Positions 1-10,125 of a stretch of DNA of 20,272 bases are shown here, piece after piece. A program made the position numbers and the translations under genes. The first letter of the stretch is position 1, and each line of letters starts with the position of its first letter. This DNA comes from Rhizopus sp. PT2906. Its lineage: Eukaryota > Mucoromycota > Mucoromycetes > Mucorales > Rhizopodaceae. The DNA lies in NCBI GenBank assembly GCA_025529335.1, contig JAMYHX010000634.1:1-20272 (forward strand), read 5' to 3'. Below the pieces are notes generated by a model that was not told where the DNA came from, ran no database searches, and saw nothing but the letters and a program-made list of their open reading frames with translations.

Positions 1-947
1 GGCTCATCTTCATCCACTTCACTATCAGATGATTCTGATCCTTTAGAATTCAAGCTTGAAAGACTAGAGTGGCTACCAATTCGAAACATGCCGCTTAAAC
101 GGTTGGCTTTCTTTGGCTTTTTCGTCTGTTGCTTCTTGATTTTATCTTCAGGTCTGACAACAACAACAGGGATAGGTGAATGCTGTAAGCAATACTTTGA
201 TACACTGTTGATAAACATGCCCTTGAGTTCAGACATTCCCCTTGTTCCTACAATCAGCATCGATGGTTGATACACAGAGATCTGGCAAAGGGAGATTGAA
301 ATCAGTGATTGTTCTGTTTTAGCCCTTATTTTTTTCTTACCATATTTTGTATTGTCTCCTGTACTTTCCCGATAACAAACTCTATAACAGCGCTTATCTA
401 TCATAGATTATCCCTTTTATGAATGTTTGCTGACGATATGTCTTTTTTTTTCTTGTCTTTTATGATGAATCACAATTACCTTCATATCTGGTCCACTAGC
501 TGTCATGATCTTATTCATCACAACCGAAGCTCTCTCTTTAGACTGTTGTTCTTCTTTACGTAACGTCTGCTGCACATAAACTCTATTTTCTGCATGTGAT
601 TCAATATAAGACAAGTTAGCATGGATTTTATGTATATACCACTTAGGTCTGCTGTTAATACACGCAGTACGATTATTTCATCTCCATCGTCCATAAGGTT
701 CTAACTCGACTTTTAATACCTTGTATTGCATTCACACTATGAAACTAACCTCTATTGCCCAATCTAAAGCATAATCACTATAGTTGGCTAAATCAGTAGC
801 AACCATAAACGTACGACTACGTCTCGTGCGCTGGTATCCGGGTGTTTTTCCTCTCAGCGTAAACGAATAGTCAGGTTGATCTTGGTCCGTCATTGTGTCA
901 AATGAGACACCTCTGACATAGTTTTCTGTGGTTCGAAGCGTAGACAT
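1..947 (-). CDS. Universal stress protein (UspA) family protein, 3' end cut by window edge
   Basis: Five exons rebuilt on the minus strand: 947-750, 700-640, 589-480, 397-341 and 281-1, joined by GT-AG introns of 49, 50, 82 and 59 nt; the frame stays open through every junction and out of the window. About 235 residues are visible. The N-terminal half reads VRGVSFDTM, then RRSRTFMVATDLANYSDYAL and, after the first intron, NLMDDGDEIIVLRVLTADLS. This is the pattern of the fungal USP domain: a beta strand ending in a D, then the acidic DDGDE strand. The C-terminal half has SMLIVGTRGMSELKG followed by HSPIPVVVVRP, the glycine-rich nucleotide-binding loop and last strand of the family. A basic, then Ser/Asp/Glu-rich tail follows. 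USP domains bind ATP or AMP in many members; the role of this one is unknown. Start chosen at the ATG at 947 because the 13 codons above it look non-coding; an upstream exon is possible. Confidence 0.82.
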
Positions 948-1610
948 TAGGACAAAAGAATGAAAAGAACCGAAAAAATAATTCAATATCAGAATGAAAA
1001 AATGGGACTATATGCTTCATGCCAGGTGTAACGTCATAACAACCAAACATAAAAAAAAAGAACCTAGCAACTGAAACTACCAACGGGTTTTTTTATTGCT
1101 ATGGATACCCTTTCAGCATATAAGGTCTCTGATTTTTTTTTTCGTTCTCGTGTCTCCATAGTTTCACAAATAATCTTGTTTAAGCGATTTTCACCAGATT
1201 TGAGTTGAATGTTAATTTGCTGTTAATTAAGACGTTAAATAACGTTACAAGATCATCTTATAGCTATATGTGCCCAAAAAAAGTAGCTTTAATAAAGAAA
1301 ATATCCCAGTTTCAGAAAGGGGTGTGCTTTGGCCACAATTTAGGCCAGCAGAGTCAAGTTGCACATTGGTGGATTATTTATTTCTAAAAAAGTTATTTTA
1401 AATAAAGGTGAGTGCATACAAAATAAATACTTTGTGAGCCCTGATTTGTTGATTCGTGTAACCTTTGTTTAATTGAAAACGTTTTTTTATATATTTAAAC
1501 AGACGCTGATTCCTTCTTTCTCCTCTTCCATTGCTTTTCTCTCTCTTTTTCTTCTATTTCTCCTTCTTTTCCACTTCACGTTCCTTTTTTAGTTTGCTTT
1601 CTTTGGATAA
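948..1610. promoter_or_regulatory. Divergent intergenic region between USP and chitin synthase genes
   Basis: No convincing gene. The stretch is AT-rich with several A/T homopolymers. It must hold the minus-strand USP promoter and the plus-strand chitin synthase promoter. On the plus strand a pyrimidine-rich tract (about 1511-1600) ends just upstream of the chitin synthase ATG, as is common in active fungal promoters and leaders. A sequence with both splice signals (1408-1502) could be a 5' UTR intron and is listed separately. Small ORFs here are short and show no coding character. Confidence 0.55.
1408..1502 (+). other. Candidate 5' UTR intron of the chitin synthase gene
   Basis: A strong donor (AAAG|GTGAGT) at 1408 and an acceptor after a T/A-rich stretch (TTTAAACAG) ending at 1502 define a 95-nt candidate intron about 110 nt before the start codon. 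It is somewhat longer than the coding introns here (44-82 nt). The pyrimidine-rich leader starts right after it. This is inference from splice signals alone. Confidence 0.35.
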
Positions 1611-4376
1611 ATGTATCCATATAACAATAGTAATAACAATAGTCCCATGCCTTCTGCAAGGTTACCTTCGAGGCCTCGTTATGGTGGAGGAGAAGAGTAC
1701 CCAATGCAGCAAGTATCTTTTAATAACAACAGCCCTCCACCTCCACCATTTCCATCCAGTCCTAATGATACAGGATTCTATGATGGTAACGACGTACAGA
1801 GACCTCTCTTGGTCAATAATGGTTCCACTGCGTCCTCAGTTACCTTGAATAACGGCAATGGAGGCAACGTTCGATTTACAAATGCAAAGTCTAATATGAT
1901 TGGCGGTGGTCCTGAAAATAATGGTATTGCACCAAGAAAACAGACAAGACGATACAAGACAAGTAAGACCGATACTTTTTATCGATTCATTTTTTTTTAA
2001 TCATTTTATTACTATAGTTCGAAGGGTCAAGTTGACAGGCGGTAACTTGGTCTTGGATAACCCTGTTCCTTCAAAATATCTACAAAGAGTTAAAAGAAAG
2101 GATAAAGAGGAATTCACCCATATGCGATATACGGCAGCTACTTGCGATCCAGCCGATTTTGAGAGAGAGAATTACAAGCTGAGACAAAACCTATTAGGAA
2201 GAGAAACGGAGTTATTTATAGTTTTGACAATGTACAATGTATGTTAACATCTTGGCCTTTTTTTGAGGTTCTAATTTTCTTGTTTTTCGATTTTCCAGGA
2301 AGATGAAGTATTGTTTTGCCGAACAATGAATGGCGTCATGAAAAACGTTTCCCATCTCTGCAGTCGTAACCGATCGAGTACATGGGGACCCGAAGGCTGG
2401 AAAAAGGTCGTCGTCTGTATTGTGTCTGATGGCCGTACCAAAATCCATCCACGAACATTATCGGTTTTAGCTGCCATGGGTGTTTATCAAGAAGGTATGG
2501 CCAAGAATATCGTAGAAGGCAAGCCAGTAACAGCTCATATTTACGAGGTAAGCAAAATAATTGAAAGGGAGGGGAATGATCATTAGCTAATTTAGGTATT
2601 CTCCCTCTTACTTTTGTGTAGCATACAACTCAGCTCTCAATTGATGCCGATATGAACTTTAGAGGGGATGAAAAAGGAGTTGTGCCTGTGCAAATCTTGT
2701 TTTGTCTCAAGGAAAAGAACCAAAAGAAGATCAATTCTCATCGTTGGTTCTTCCAAGCCTTTGGTCCCCTTCTTAAACCCAATGTCTGTGTCTTGATCGA
2801 TGTTGGTACAAAACCAGGTGGTCGCTCTATTTACCATCTTTGGAAATGCTTTGACATTAACAGCAACGTGGCCGGTGCATGTGGTGAAATTAAAGCAATG
2901 TTGGGTCCAGGCGGTGTGCACTTGCTGAATCCCTTGGTAGCTTCTCAAAATTTTGAGTACAAGATGTCCAATATTTTGGATAAGCCTTTGGAGTCCGTCT
3001 TTGGTCATATCTCTGTCTTGCCAGGTGCCTTCTCAGCCTATCGTTACGAGGCACTTCAAAACGATGTCAACGGCCACGGTCCTCTCGAAAAATATTTCTT
3101 AGGTGAAAAGATGCATGGTTCAGATGCCGATATCTTTACTGCCAATATGTATTTGGCCGAAGATCGTATCTTGTGTTATGAACTTGTAGCCAAGAAGGGT
3201 GCCGCCTGGGTTTTGCATTACTGTTCAAATGCTTATGGTGAAACTGATGTACCTGATACAGTTGCTGAATTCATTTCACAGCGTCGTCGATGGCTTAACG
3301 GTTCATTCTTTGCTGGTATCTATTCTATGGTTCACTGGAGTAAGGTCTGGAGTTCGAACCACAATATCTTGCGTTGCATCATGTTTATGTTTGAAGACCT
3401 TTATCAACTCTATAACCTCATCTTTTCTTGGTTCGCCATTGGCAACTTTTACCTCGTCTTTTACATCATGACCACATCCATTAACGCAGTACCTAACCCA
3501 CCTTTCTCTAAAAATGCCGGTAGTGTCATCCACACTGTTCTCAACTATCTCTACGTCTTGCTTCTCATCATCCAAATCATTATCGCCATGGGTAACCGTC
3601 CTCAAGGCTACAAGTGGGCTTACTTTATGATTATTGTCTTTTTTGCTATTCTCATGGGCTACGTAATCTTCTGTACAGCTTGGATTACCATTGAAGGAGT
3701 CAAGGCAGCTGTTGAGACGGCACAACACAACCAGGATGCACAGTTTATTGCACTTATCAAGCAAAACTCATTCCGAGATGTCATCGTCTCTGTATGCTCG
3801 ACTTACATCATGTACTTTGTATCCAGTTTACTTTTCCTTGACCCTTGGCACATCTTTACCAGTCTTATACCTTACGTTTTCATGTCGCCCAGTTACATCA
3901 ATGTCCTCAACATCTACGCCTTCTGTAACACACACGATGTCTCTTGGGGTACCAAAGGTGATAACGGTGTCTCCACCGACTTGGGTGTTGTCAAGTCTAC
4001 AAAGGGTAAGGACGGTGTGCATGAAGTCGAAGTGGATCTGCCTACAGAACAAAAGGATTTGAATGAGCAGTACGAGGAAGCATGCATGGACCTCAAGGTT
4101 GCTCCTATCCCCGAAGTCACGAAACGAGATGCAAAGACAAAACAAGAAGATTACTACAAATCATTCAGAACAACTCTAGTCACTTGCTGGATCATCTCCA
4201 ACTTGATCTTGGTGACCATCATCATCAATGGTCAAGAGGTCTGGCAGTGGTTCGGTGACTACGAAAAGCGTGCAACACTCTATCTTAGCTTCATCCTGTG
4301 GTCCGTTGCTGGTTTATCAGCTATTCGATTCGTAGGTTCTATACTCTATCTGTTCATGAAGATTTTCACAGGTTAA
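1611..4376 (+). CDS. Chitin synthase (division 1, class I/II-like)
   Basis: Membrane glycosyltransferase (GT2) that makes cell-wall chitin from UDP-GlcNAc. Four exons: 1611-1962, 2018-2238, 2299-2547 and 2622-4376, with introns of 55, 60 and 74 nt; the joined frame gives 858 residues, a normal length. Residues 1-115 are a low-complexity Asn/Pro/Gly/Ser tail, as in many class I/II enzymes. The catalytic region shows TMYNEDE (about 188-194), VSDGR (233-237), DVGTKPGG (from 334), the EDR of the catalytic EDRIL (454-456) and the product-binding QRRRW (494-498). Several hydrophobic membrane segments follow, interrupted by a long charged loop (about 675-770) before two final ones. Exon 4 alone holds the active site, so splicing only affects the N-terminal third. 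The ATG at 1611 follows a pyrimidine-rich leader. Converges on the H+-ATPase gene, 235 bp between stops. Confidence 0.96.
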
Positions 4377-4529
4377 AAAAGATACCACATTTTTATTCAT
4401 TCATTCAATCTGTTTTAATTGTATATTGCATGAAAAAGAAATACATTAGACTTCCTACTTCCCCCTCTTCTTCTTCTTCTTTCCACACTTCTCATATATA
4501 TATTTTTTTACGTTTGTACTTTTAATAAG

Positions 4530-4535
4530 AATAAA
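4530..4535 (+). terminator. AATAAA poly(A) signal, chitin synthase
   Basis: Canonical AATAAA about 155 bp past the chitin synthase stop codon, in the gap before the convergent ATPase gene. Confidence 0.45.
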
Positions 4536-4572
4536 AGAAGACCACTTCAATATATAATAATTACACTTATTA

Positions 4573-4578
4573 TTTATT
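4573..4578 (-). terminator. AATAAA poly(A) signal, H+-ATPase
   Basis: AATAAA on the minus strand 34 bp past the ATPase stop, within an AT-rich run. It lies beyond the chitin synthase hexamer as read on the minus strand, so the two 3' UTRs probably abut or overlap slightly. Confidence 0.5.
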
Positions 4579-4611
4579 ATTCAAACAAGAAAAACTTCTA
4601 AAATATACACA

Positions 4612-7586
4612 TTAAGCATTATTGCCACCAGAGCTCAAGACTCTGCCAGCATGAGTAGCCTGAACAGAAGATAATCTACGCATTTCCTTAGGATCCATTC
4701 TCTTTCCAGCCGTACCAAGAAGCTTGTTGGCAAAGTTTTGAGGACGTTCCATGGAACGCAAGGATCGAGTACGGTTAGCATAGTAACGACCAGAGCCTGT
4801 ACCAGAGATGGCAGAAGCACGACGACTGGCAGCAGCCTTTACTTCTTCAGGATTCTGTTGCTTGGGCTTGAAGAAGTATTGCATAGCAAACTTGATCAAA
4901 TCCATAGGAGCAAACCAAATAAAGTTCCAGACCCAGGCAACACCAGCCCAGCCCCAACCACAGCCTTGGATTTGAGTGAAGCCCCAGTTAGCGTAGACAG
5001 CGATAAACATGGCAACCAACTGAGCAACAATGAAAGAGCAAACAAGAAGGATGGAGGGTCTTTCGGTAAAGAACCAACCACGAGAACGGGTAATGAAAAT
5101 CAAACCTTGTGAGATGGTGGAGACTTGCAAGTAAACAACAGAGTGAAGAATAAAGTCGTTGGGATCAGAGAATTGTTGAAGACCAAACTTGCGAGTAAAG
5201 AAGGTTGTCTTTAAGCAGACAGCAACAAAGGCAACAGTGGAAGCAGTGAGGTAAAGACCATAGACAATAGCATAAGAGAAAATTTCTTTCAAATTCCAGG
5301 CATCTGGGTAAGGTGAGGGTCTGACACGATCCTTGGAAATAGTCATGATAGTACCATCGTTAAGCATAGCAATGATCAAAACCATGAAGGGAGGGAAATC
5401 AAATTGGAAGGCCCAGATAAGGATAGAGAAGCCGACGACGATACGAATGGTAACTGAACAAGTATAGATAGAGTAGTTACGCATACGTTGGAAAATCTGA
5501 CGAGAACCAATGATGGCTTCGACAATGACAGAGAGACCAGGTTCAGTCAAGACAATATCAGCAGCAGAACGAGCAGCATCAGAGGCATCAGCGACAGCGA
5601 CACCGACATTAGCCTTGGAAAGGGCAGGAGCATCGTTTACACCATCACCAGTCATGGCAACCATATAGCCCATAGCTTGAAGACGTTCGACAATTTCATA
5701 CTTGTGTTCGGGGTAAACACCGGCAAAACCATCAGCATGAAGAACCATTTGATCAATATCAGTATAGCCGGAACCAGCCGGAGGGCCATCCTTCAAGGCC
5801 TTGGACAAGAACATGTTATCACCCATACCGAGACGACGACCTGTTTCCTTAGCAATGGCCAATTGGTCACCAGTGATCATCTTGACAGAGACACCAAGAG
5901 CAATAGAGCGGTCAATAGTTTCCTTAGTATCAGATCTAGGAGGATCATAAATAGGTAAGAGACCAACAAGTTTGAAACCGATGCCTTCAGCACCAACTTC
6001 ACCAGAAGGAATTTCATCAATAGCAACAGCCAAAGCACGGAGACCACGGCGAGCAAATTCATCAACATCATCATTAAGAGCCTTAATCGTAGCTTCTGTC
6101 TTGTCACGAGTACAGAGATCAAGAACAGTGTGAGACATACCCTTGGTCACACGGTAGGTCTTTCCATCAGCCTCATTGATGTAGGTAATTTCAGTACGCT
6201 TAATGACGGGGTTGAATGGCTTAAATTCCAATTCCTTGATACCCTTACGTGCAAGACCAGGTTCAGGTAAAGAGTTGACAATACAAAAGTCAATAGCATC
6301 TTGATTTTCAGTACGGGAGGCATAGGCGGATAATTGAATAACTGCGTCACCATCAAATTCTTCACTGTAAGTCTTGATCGTTGGCTTGTCAACGATAAGC
6401 TTATTCAAAGTCAGAGTACCCGTCTTATCGGAGCATAAAATAGTGACGGCAGCCATTTCTTCAATAGCAGTAATACGAGTCACAATAGCCTTGTGTTCAG
6501 CAAGTTGTTTAGCACCAATGGCAAGTGTCACAGAAAGTACAGTAGGCATGGCAATGGGGATACCACCAATGAGTAAGACAAGGACGTTATCAATACCACG
6601 TCTGTAGCTGTAACGGAAACGAGCATATTGAACGATGATGACAATAACTAAGAAGAGAGAGATGGTGCTCAAACAAAAGTTACCAATCTTGGCGAGAATA
6701 CTTTGTAAGTGACCAATATCATCACCAGCATCGCCAACAAGCTTAGCAGCACGACCGAAGAAAGTATTGGTACCAGTACCAATAACAACAGCTTCAGCTT
6801 CACCTTGCTTGACAGTTGAACCAGAAAAGACTTCATCACCAGCTTCTTTACCAACGGGTAAAGATTCACCAGTAAGTGCAGCTTGATCAATGGAAACATC
6901 ACCGTGAGCCTAGTGTTATTATTAGCATGGGTTTGATACTTCGGAAAACTAAAAATTTTTTAAACTTACTTGGAGCAGACGACCATCAGCAGGAACGACA
7001 TCGCCGAGCTTGATGTTAATGATATCACCAGGCACGAGTTCACTAGCTTCAAGGGTTTTCCATTCACCATCACGACGGACTTTACATTCGGGAGCGAGGG
7101 AATCCATGAGGGCTTTTACGGCGTTACCAGCTTGACGTTCTTCCAAGAAACCGATAACAGCATTAGCGATCAACAAGAGGACGATACCAATAAAATCAGG
7201 ATAATCAGGTGGTCTGTTTTCACCGTTGGAGAGAGCAATAGCAACGATAGCAGCTGCTTCCATAACCCATGAAAGAGGATTCCACATAAAGCCCAAGAAT
7301 TGAAGGATTGGATTGACTTCCTTCGACTCAAGCTTGTTATGACCAAACTTTTCGATACGTCTTTGTGCTTCTTCAGACGTTAAACCTTCAGGTTGAGTTC
7401 TATAAACAACACATAAATAAATAACGTCATACAAGGTTGTACAAATGCATGTACTTACTGCAAGAGTTGCATAACATCTTGCTGCTCCATAGTAGAAAGG
7501 TCATATTTGTCTTTATCATAAAGATCTTCTACAGTGATGTTGTGGATATCACCATTGACCTTGGCTCGTGGTTGCTCTTCAGCCAT
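4612..7586 (-). CDS. pma1: Plasma-membrane H+-ATPase (P-type, P3A), plant-like type
   Basis: Electrogenic proton pump that energises the plasma membrane and nutrient uptake. Exons 7586-7459, 7399-6970 and 6909-4612; introns of 59 and 60 nt; 951 residues. Visible landmarks in order: the TGES actuator loop in exon 3, PIAMPTVLSVT in membrane segment 4, the phosphorylated Asp in CSDKTGTLT (D347), MITGDQ, GDGVNDAPAL, and MLNDGTIMTISKDRV near segment 5. The cytosolic loops resemble the plant and basidiomycete P3A branch (for example FLGFMWNPLSWVMEAAA) more than the ascomycete Pma1. The nucleotide-domain KGAPE motif reads KGMSH (442-446). The C-terminal tail is basic with a RRLSS site and lacks the plant-type penultimate threonine 14-3-3 motif, so its autoinhibitory control probably differs from plants (inference). 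A TATA element lies about 145 bp upstream of the ATG. Confidence 0.97.
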
Positions 7587-8611
7587 GATCTAAGTATTTG
7601 AATCTCTTTCTTGAAGTAGGGTGTAATTAAATTAGAGTAAATACAAAGGAAGAAAAGAAAGAGGTATGTACGAGAGGATTCGTAAGAGTTGGAAAAAAGT
7701 ATGAAAAAAAAAGAATTAAAACTGGATCGCTTTATATATCTTTTTTTTTTTGACGTTGTAATTGATGTAATTTGATAGGTCTTGACTTTTTCGATTCTAA
7801 AAGGGTTTTTTATTATCCACTCATCACTAAAATTAAAAAAAAACCCTTTAGCGGTTTCATTTTATAATACACTTTCTATACAAAGTTAGCGGTGTGTTTA
7901 TTATTACTACTCCATAAGCTATACAAGTACTACATTCTAACTTCTTCAATTGACGTCATGATCTTTCTGTTCTTTCTTCTAGTAGATCAAGTTCACATTT
8001 CTTAAACCTGAGTATCGAAAGTATCAATTTAACCAGAAATGAAAACATTGGCTCATGTTATTAACCAATCAAGAAAAAAGCGCATCCTGACTCTGATTGA
8101 GGTCCTCTATTGTTCTCTGTTTCTGTTTGCCCTTGTCTCTCTCTTTCTCTTCTCTCCCTGATGCAAGGGACACCACATTAAAAAAGAAAGGGACGCATAA
8201 AACATTGAGAACCAGTTTCCATAGAAATCGATTTGTTTGTTACCATGTTTACTCTCTGTTTATATTTTGATTTGCAAGATGCTCAACAATTTACAGAATC
8301 CATATGAACGAATTAAAATTATGTAGCGGATGTTTAATGAAGCCGACTTTTAACTTGTCAATATAATTTTCTATATATGGTAAAATCTTTTTTTTTTTTC
8401 GAGGAAATGGTGCTTAAACTATTACCATTGCCTTCCACGGGTCACAGATCAAACTAGTTCATTGATAAAAAAAATGGCAATGAAAATAAAAAGGAAAGGG
8501 GGAGAAATCAAGGATGAGCATTGAACTTGGATTTTATTGAAATTTATAACAATAAAATTTAAAGAAAAAAACTTTTTCTTTTTTTTTCTTTTACTCTAAT
8601 CTTGTAACTTG
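7587..8611. promoter_or_regulatory. Divergent intergenic region between H+-ATPase and QNG1 genes
   Basis: About 1 kb with no supportable gene. Long A and T runs, and a pyrimidine-rich tract just before the QNG1 ATG (about 8566-8600). An ATTGG (8047-8051) and a CCAAT (8063-8067) form an inverted pair of CCAAT-type sites about 470 bp above the ATPase ATG; such sites bind the HAP/CBF complex in fungi, but function here is unproven. Confidence 0.5.
7731..7738 (-). promoter_or_regulatory. TATA element of the H+-ATPase gene
   Basis: TATATAAA on the minus strand about 145 bp upstream of the ATPase start codon, followed by a pyrimidine-rich stretch. The spacing would suit a leader of about 110 nt. 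H+-ATPase genes are highly expressed, which fits a strong core promoter. The assignment rests on position and sequence only. Confidence 0.5.
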
Positions 8612-10114
8612 ATGCCAACATCAACAAATAAAGTCTTGTCAAGCGCTGAATTCATTTCAAAAGTATATAAATTTGACTATTTTTTATTGCCGTTCTTTCC
8701 TCATTTCGTTTCAAAAAGAATAGTAAGCATGTTTCAATTCCTAAACAAAACCTTGATAAGGCAGCAAAGACAGTAAATATAATTGTATGATCAATATCGG
8801 TTAAAATATTAAACAGACCTTTTTCAAGATTATAGATAATATGAGACGGAAAGAGTATAGCACAAAGACATGGAATGAGCACCCCATGCACCCTAAAACA
8901 GCAGATTGTCGTACAGTTGATTGGTAAAACGATAATGCCTTCAAAAAAAAAAAAAAAGGAAAAACTTTCTTATTCCTTATTTTTTTCGTTGTAGGATTTT
9001 CCTAGTTGATTTGCTCAATTTTTCGTTCTGGAGTGACCTCGATAAAGCGGATAAGAGTAAGCCACATCCTGATAGATACGCCATTGAGTATCAAGGAAAG
9101 GCTTATACTGGCTATTGGTCCTTATGCGCTGCTGTCAATAGAGGTATATACATATATATATATATAAAGCCCGATCAATATATTCATTTGCTTATTTACT
9201 TGTACAATTAGCAATCGATAACGAAATACCTATTACTAAACCATCCTATTATGGTATGACAGCCTCGGATGAGGAGCTCGCCCATGTATTCAAGTCGGAT
9301 ACTAAAGAACAGTGTCCAATGCTACAGGAAAGAATACGGGTGATGCGAGAGGCGGGCAAAGTTTTATGCGAGGTAAGTCTCGGCTTCTTTTTTTTCGGTT
9401 GAAGGGATAAACAATCTCATGTGTGCGTTGTGCGATATAGAAATTCGATGGATCTTTTGTAAATTGCATAGAGCAAGCAAATGGATCTGCTGCAAAATTA
9501 TTAGACATTATTATTGAAAATTTTGCATCATTTAGAGATATCCATGAATATCATGGTACAAAAGGTAATGTTCAATAAGGTAAATCAGCTTGTCTGATCG
9601 CTCACATAAAGATGCGTAGTTTATATTTTGAAAAGAGCTCAGATCCTTATCGCTGATTTATGGTATGTAAAAATATAACCTCGTGTCTCTTATTGATTTT
9701 TACGACAGGGCATGCTTTGATGGTCAAGATTTTGGATACTTTGATGATATTGATTCTATTACTATGTTTGCTGATTACAGAGTGCCTCAGGTATACACAA
9801 CTTTAAGATCTTGTCATCTAAACTAATGTGTTTTCTTTTAGGCTTTATATCAATTAGGACTTCTCTCATACTCTCCAGAGTTGATCAAAAAGCTAGAAAG
9901 ACGCGAATACTTTCCCTCAGGATCAGAGGAAGAGGTGGAGATACGTGGCAATTCAATCTGGGCAGTTGAACTAGTGAAACAAAAGATGCTTGAACTTGAT
10001 CCTACGCTGCAAGTGAATGCTATTCTCATTGACTTTTACATTTGGGACTTAGCAAAAGAAATCCAAGATCAGATGGTTGTGCCTACACATTGTACAAGAA
10101 GCTGCTTTTATTAA
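8612..10114 (+). CDS. qng1: Queuosine 5'-phosphate N-glycosylase/hydrolase (QNG1, DUF2419)
   Basis: Releases the queuine base from queuosine 5'-phosphate so that it can be reused by tRNA-guanine transglycosylase to modify tRNA. Nine exons: 8612-8662, 8719-8772, 8817-8923, 8995-9143, 9212-9372, 9441-9564, 9620-9662, 9709-9790 and 9842-10114. Every intron is GT-AG (44-71 nt), all phases agree, and the product is 347 residues, against about 341 for the human protein. It follows the family almost end to end: EFISKNSKHVSI near the start, VDWIFLVDLLNFSFW (69-83), GKAYTGYWSLCAAVNRAID, EKFDGSFVNCIEQA, KRAQILIADLW, SITMFADYRVPQ (D252, the likely catalytic region), EVEIRGNSIWAVEL and a closing aromatic CFY. 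The start is the first ATG that gives a family-like N terminus. The stop is 11 bp from the ORC3 stop. A (TA)n run lies in intron 4. Confidence 0.93.
9152..9166 (+). repeat. (TA)n microsatellite in QNG1 intron 4
   Basis: Alternating A/T run inside the intron at 9144-9211. It does not touch coding sequence or the splice signals. Confidence 0.8.
10107..10112 (-). terminator. AATAAA poly(A) signal for ORC3, inside the QNG1 stop region
   Basis: AATAAA on the minus strand 13 bp past the ORC3 stop, overlapping the last QNG1 codons and the first base of its stop. If used, the ORC3 mRNA ends within antisense QNG1 coding sequence. Confidence 0.5.
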
Positions 10115-10125
10115 GTTGTTTTGTT

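Noticed and set aside
88..270. 60-codon plus-strand ORF with a signal-peptide-like start
   Set aside because: It is antisense to the conserved USP exon 5, which explains the sequence better.
3303..3764. 153-codon minus-strand ORF
   Set aside because: Shadow of the chitin synthase coding exon in the opposite strand; no family features.
5488..5958. 156-codon plus-strand ORF
   Set aside because: Antisense shadow of the conserved ATPase phosphorylation and hinge region.
8652..8891. 79-codon minus-strand ORF with hydrophobic stretches
   Set aside because: It overlaps QNG1 exons 2 and 3 on the other strand, which carry family-conserved sequence.
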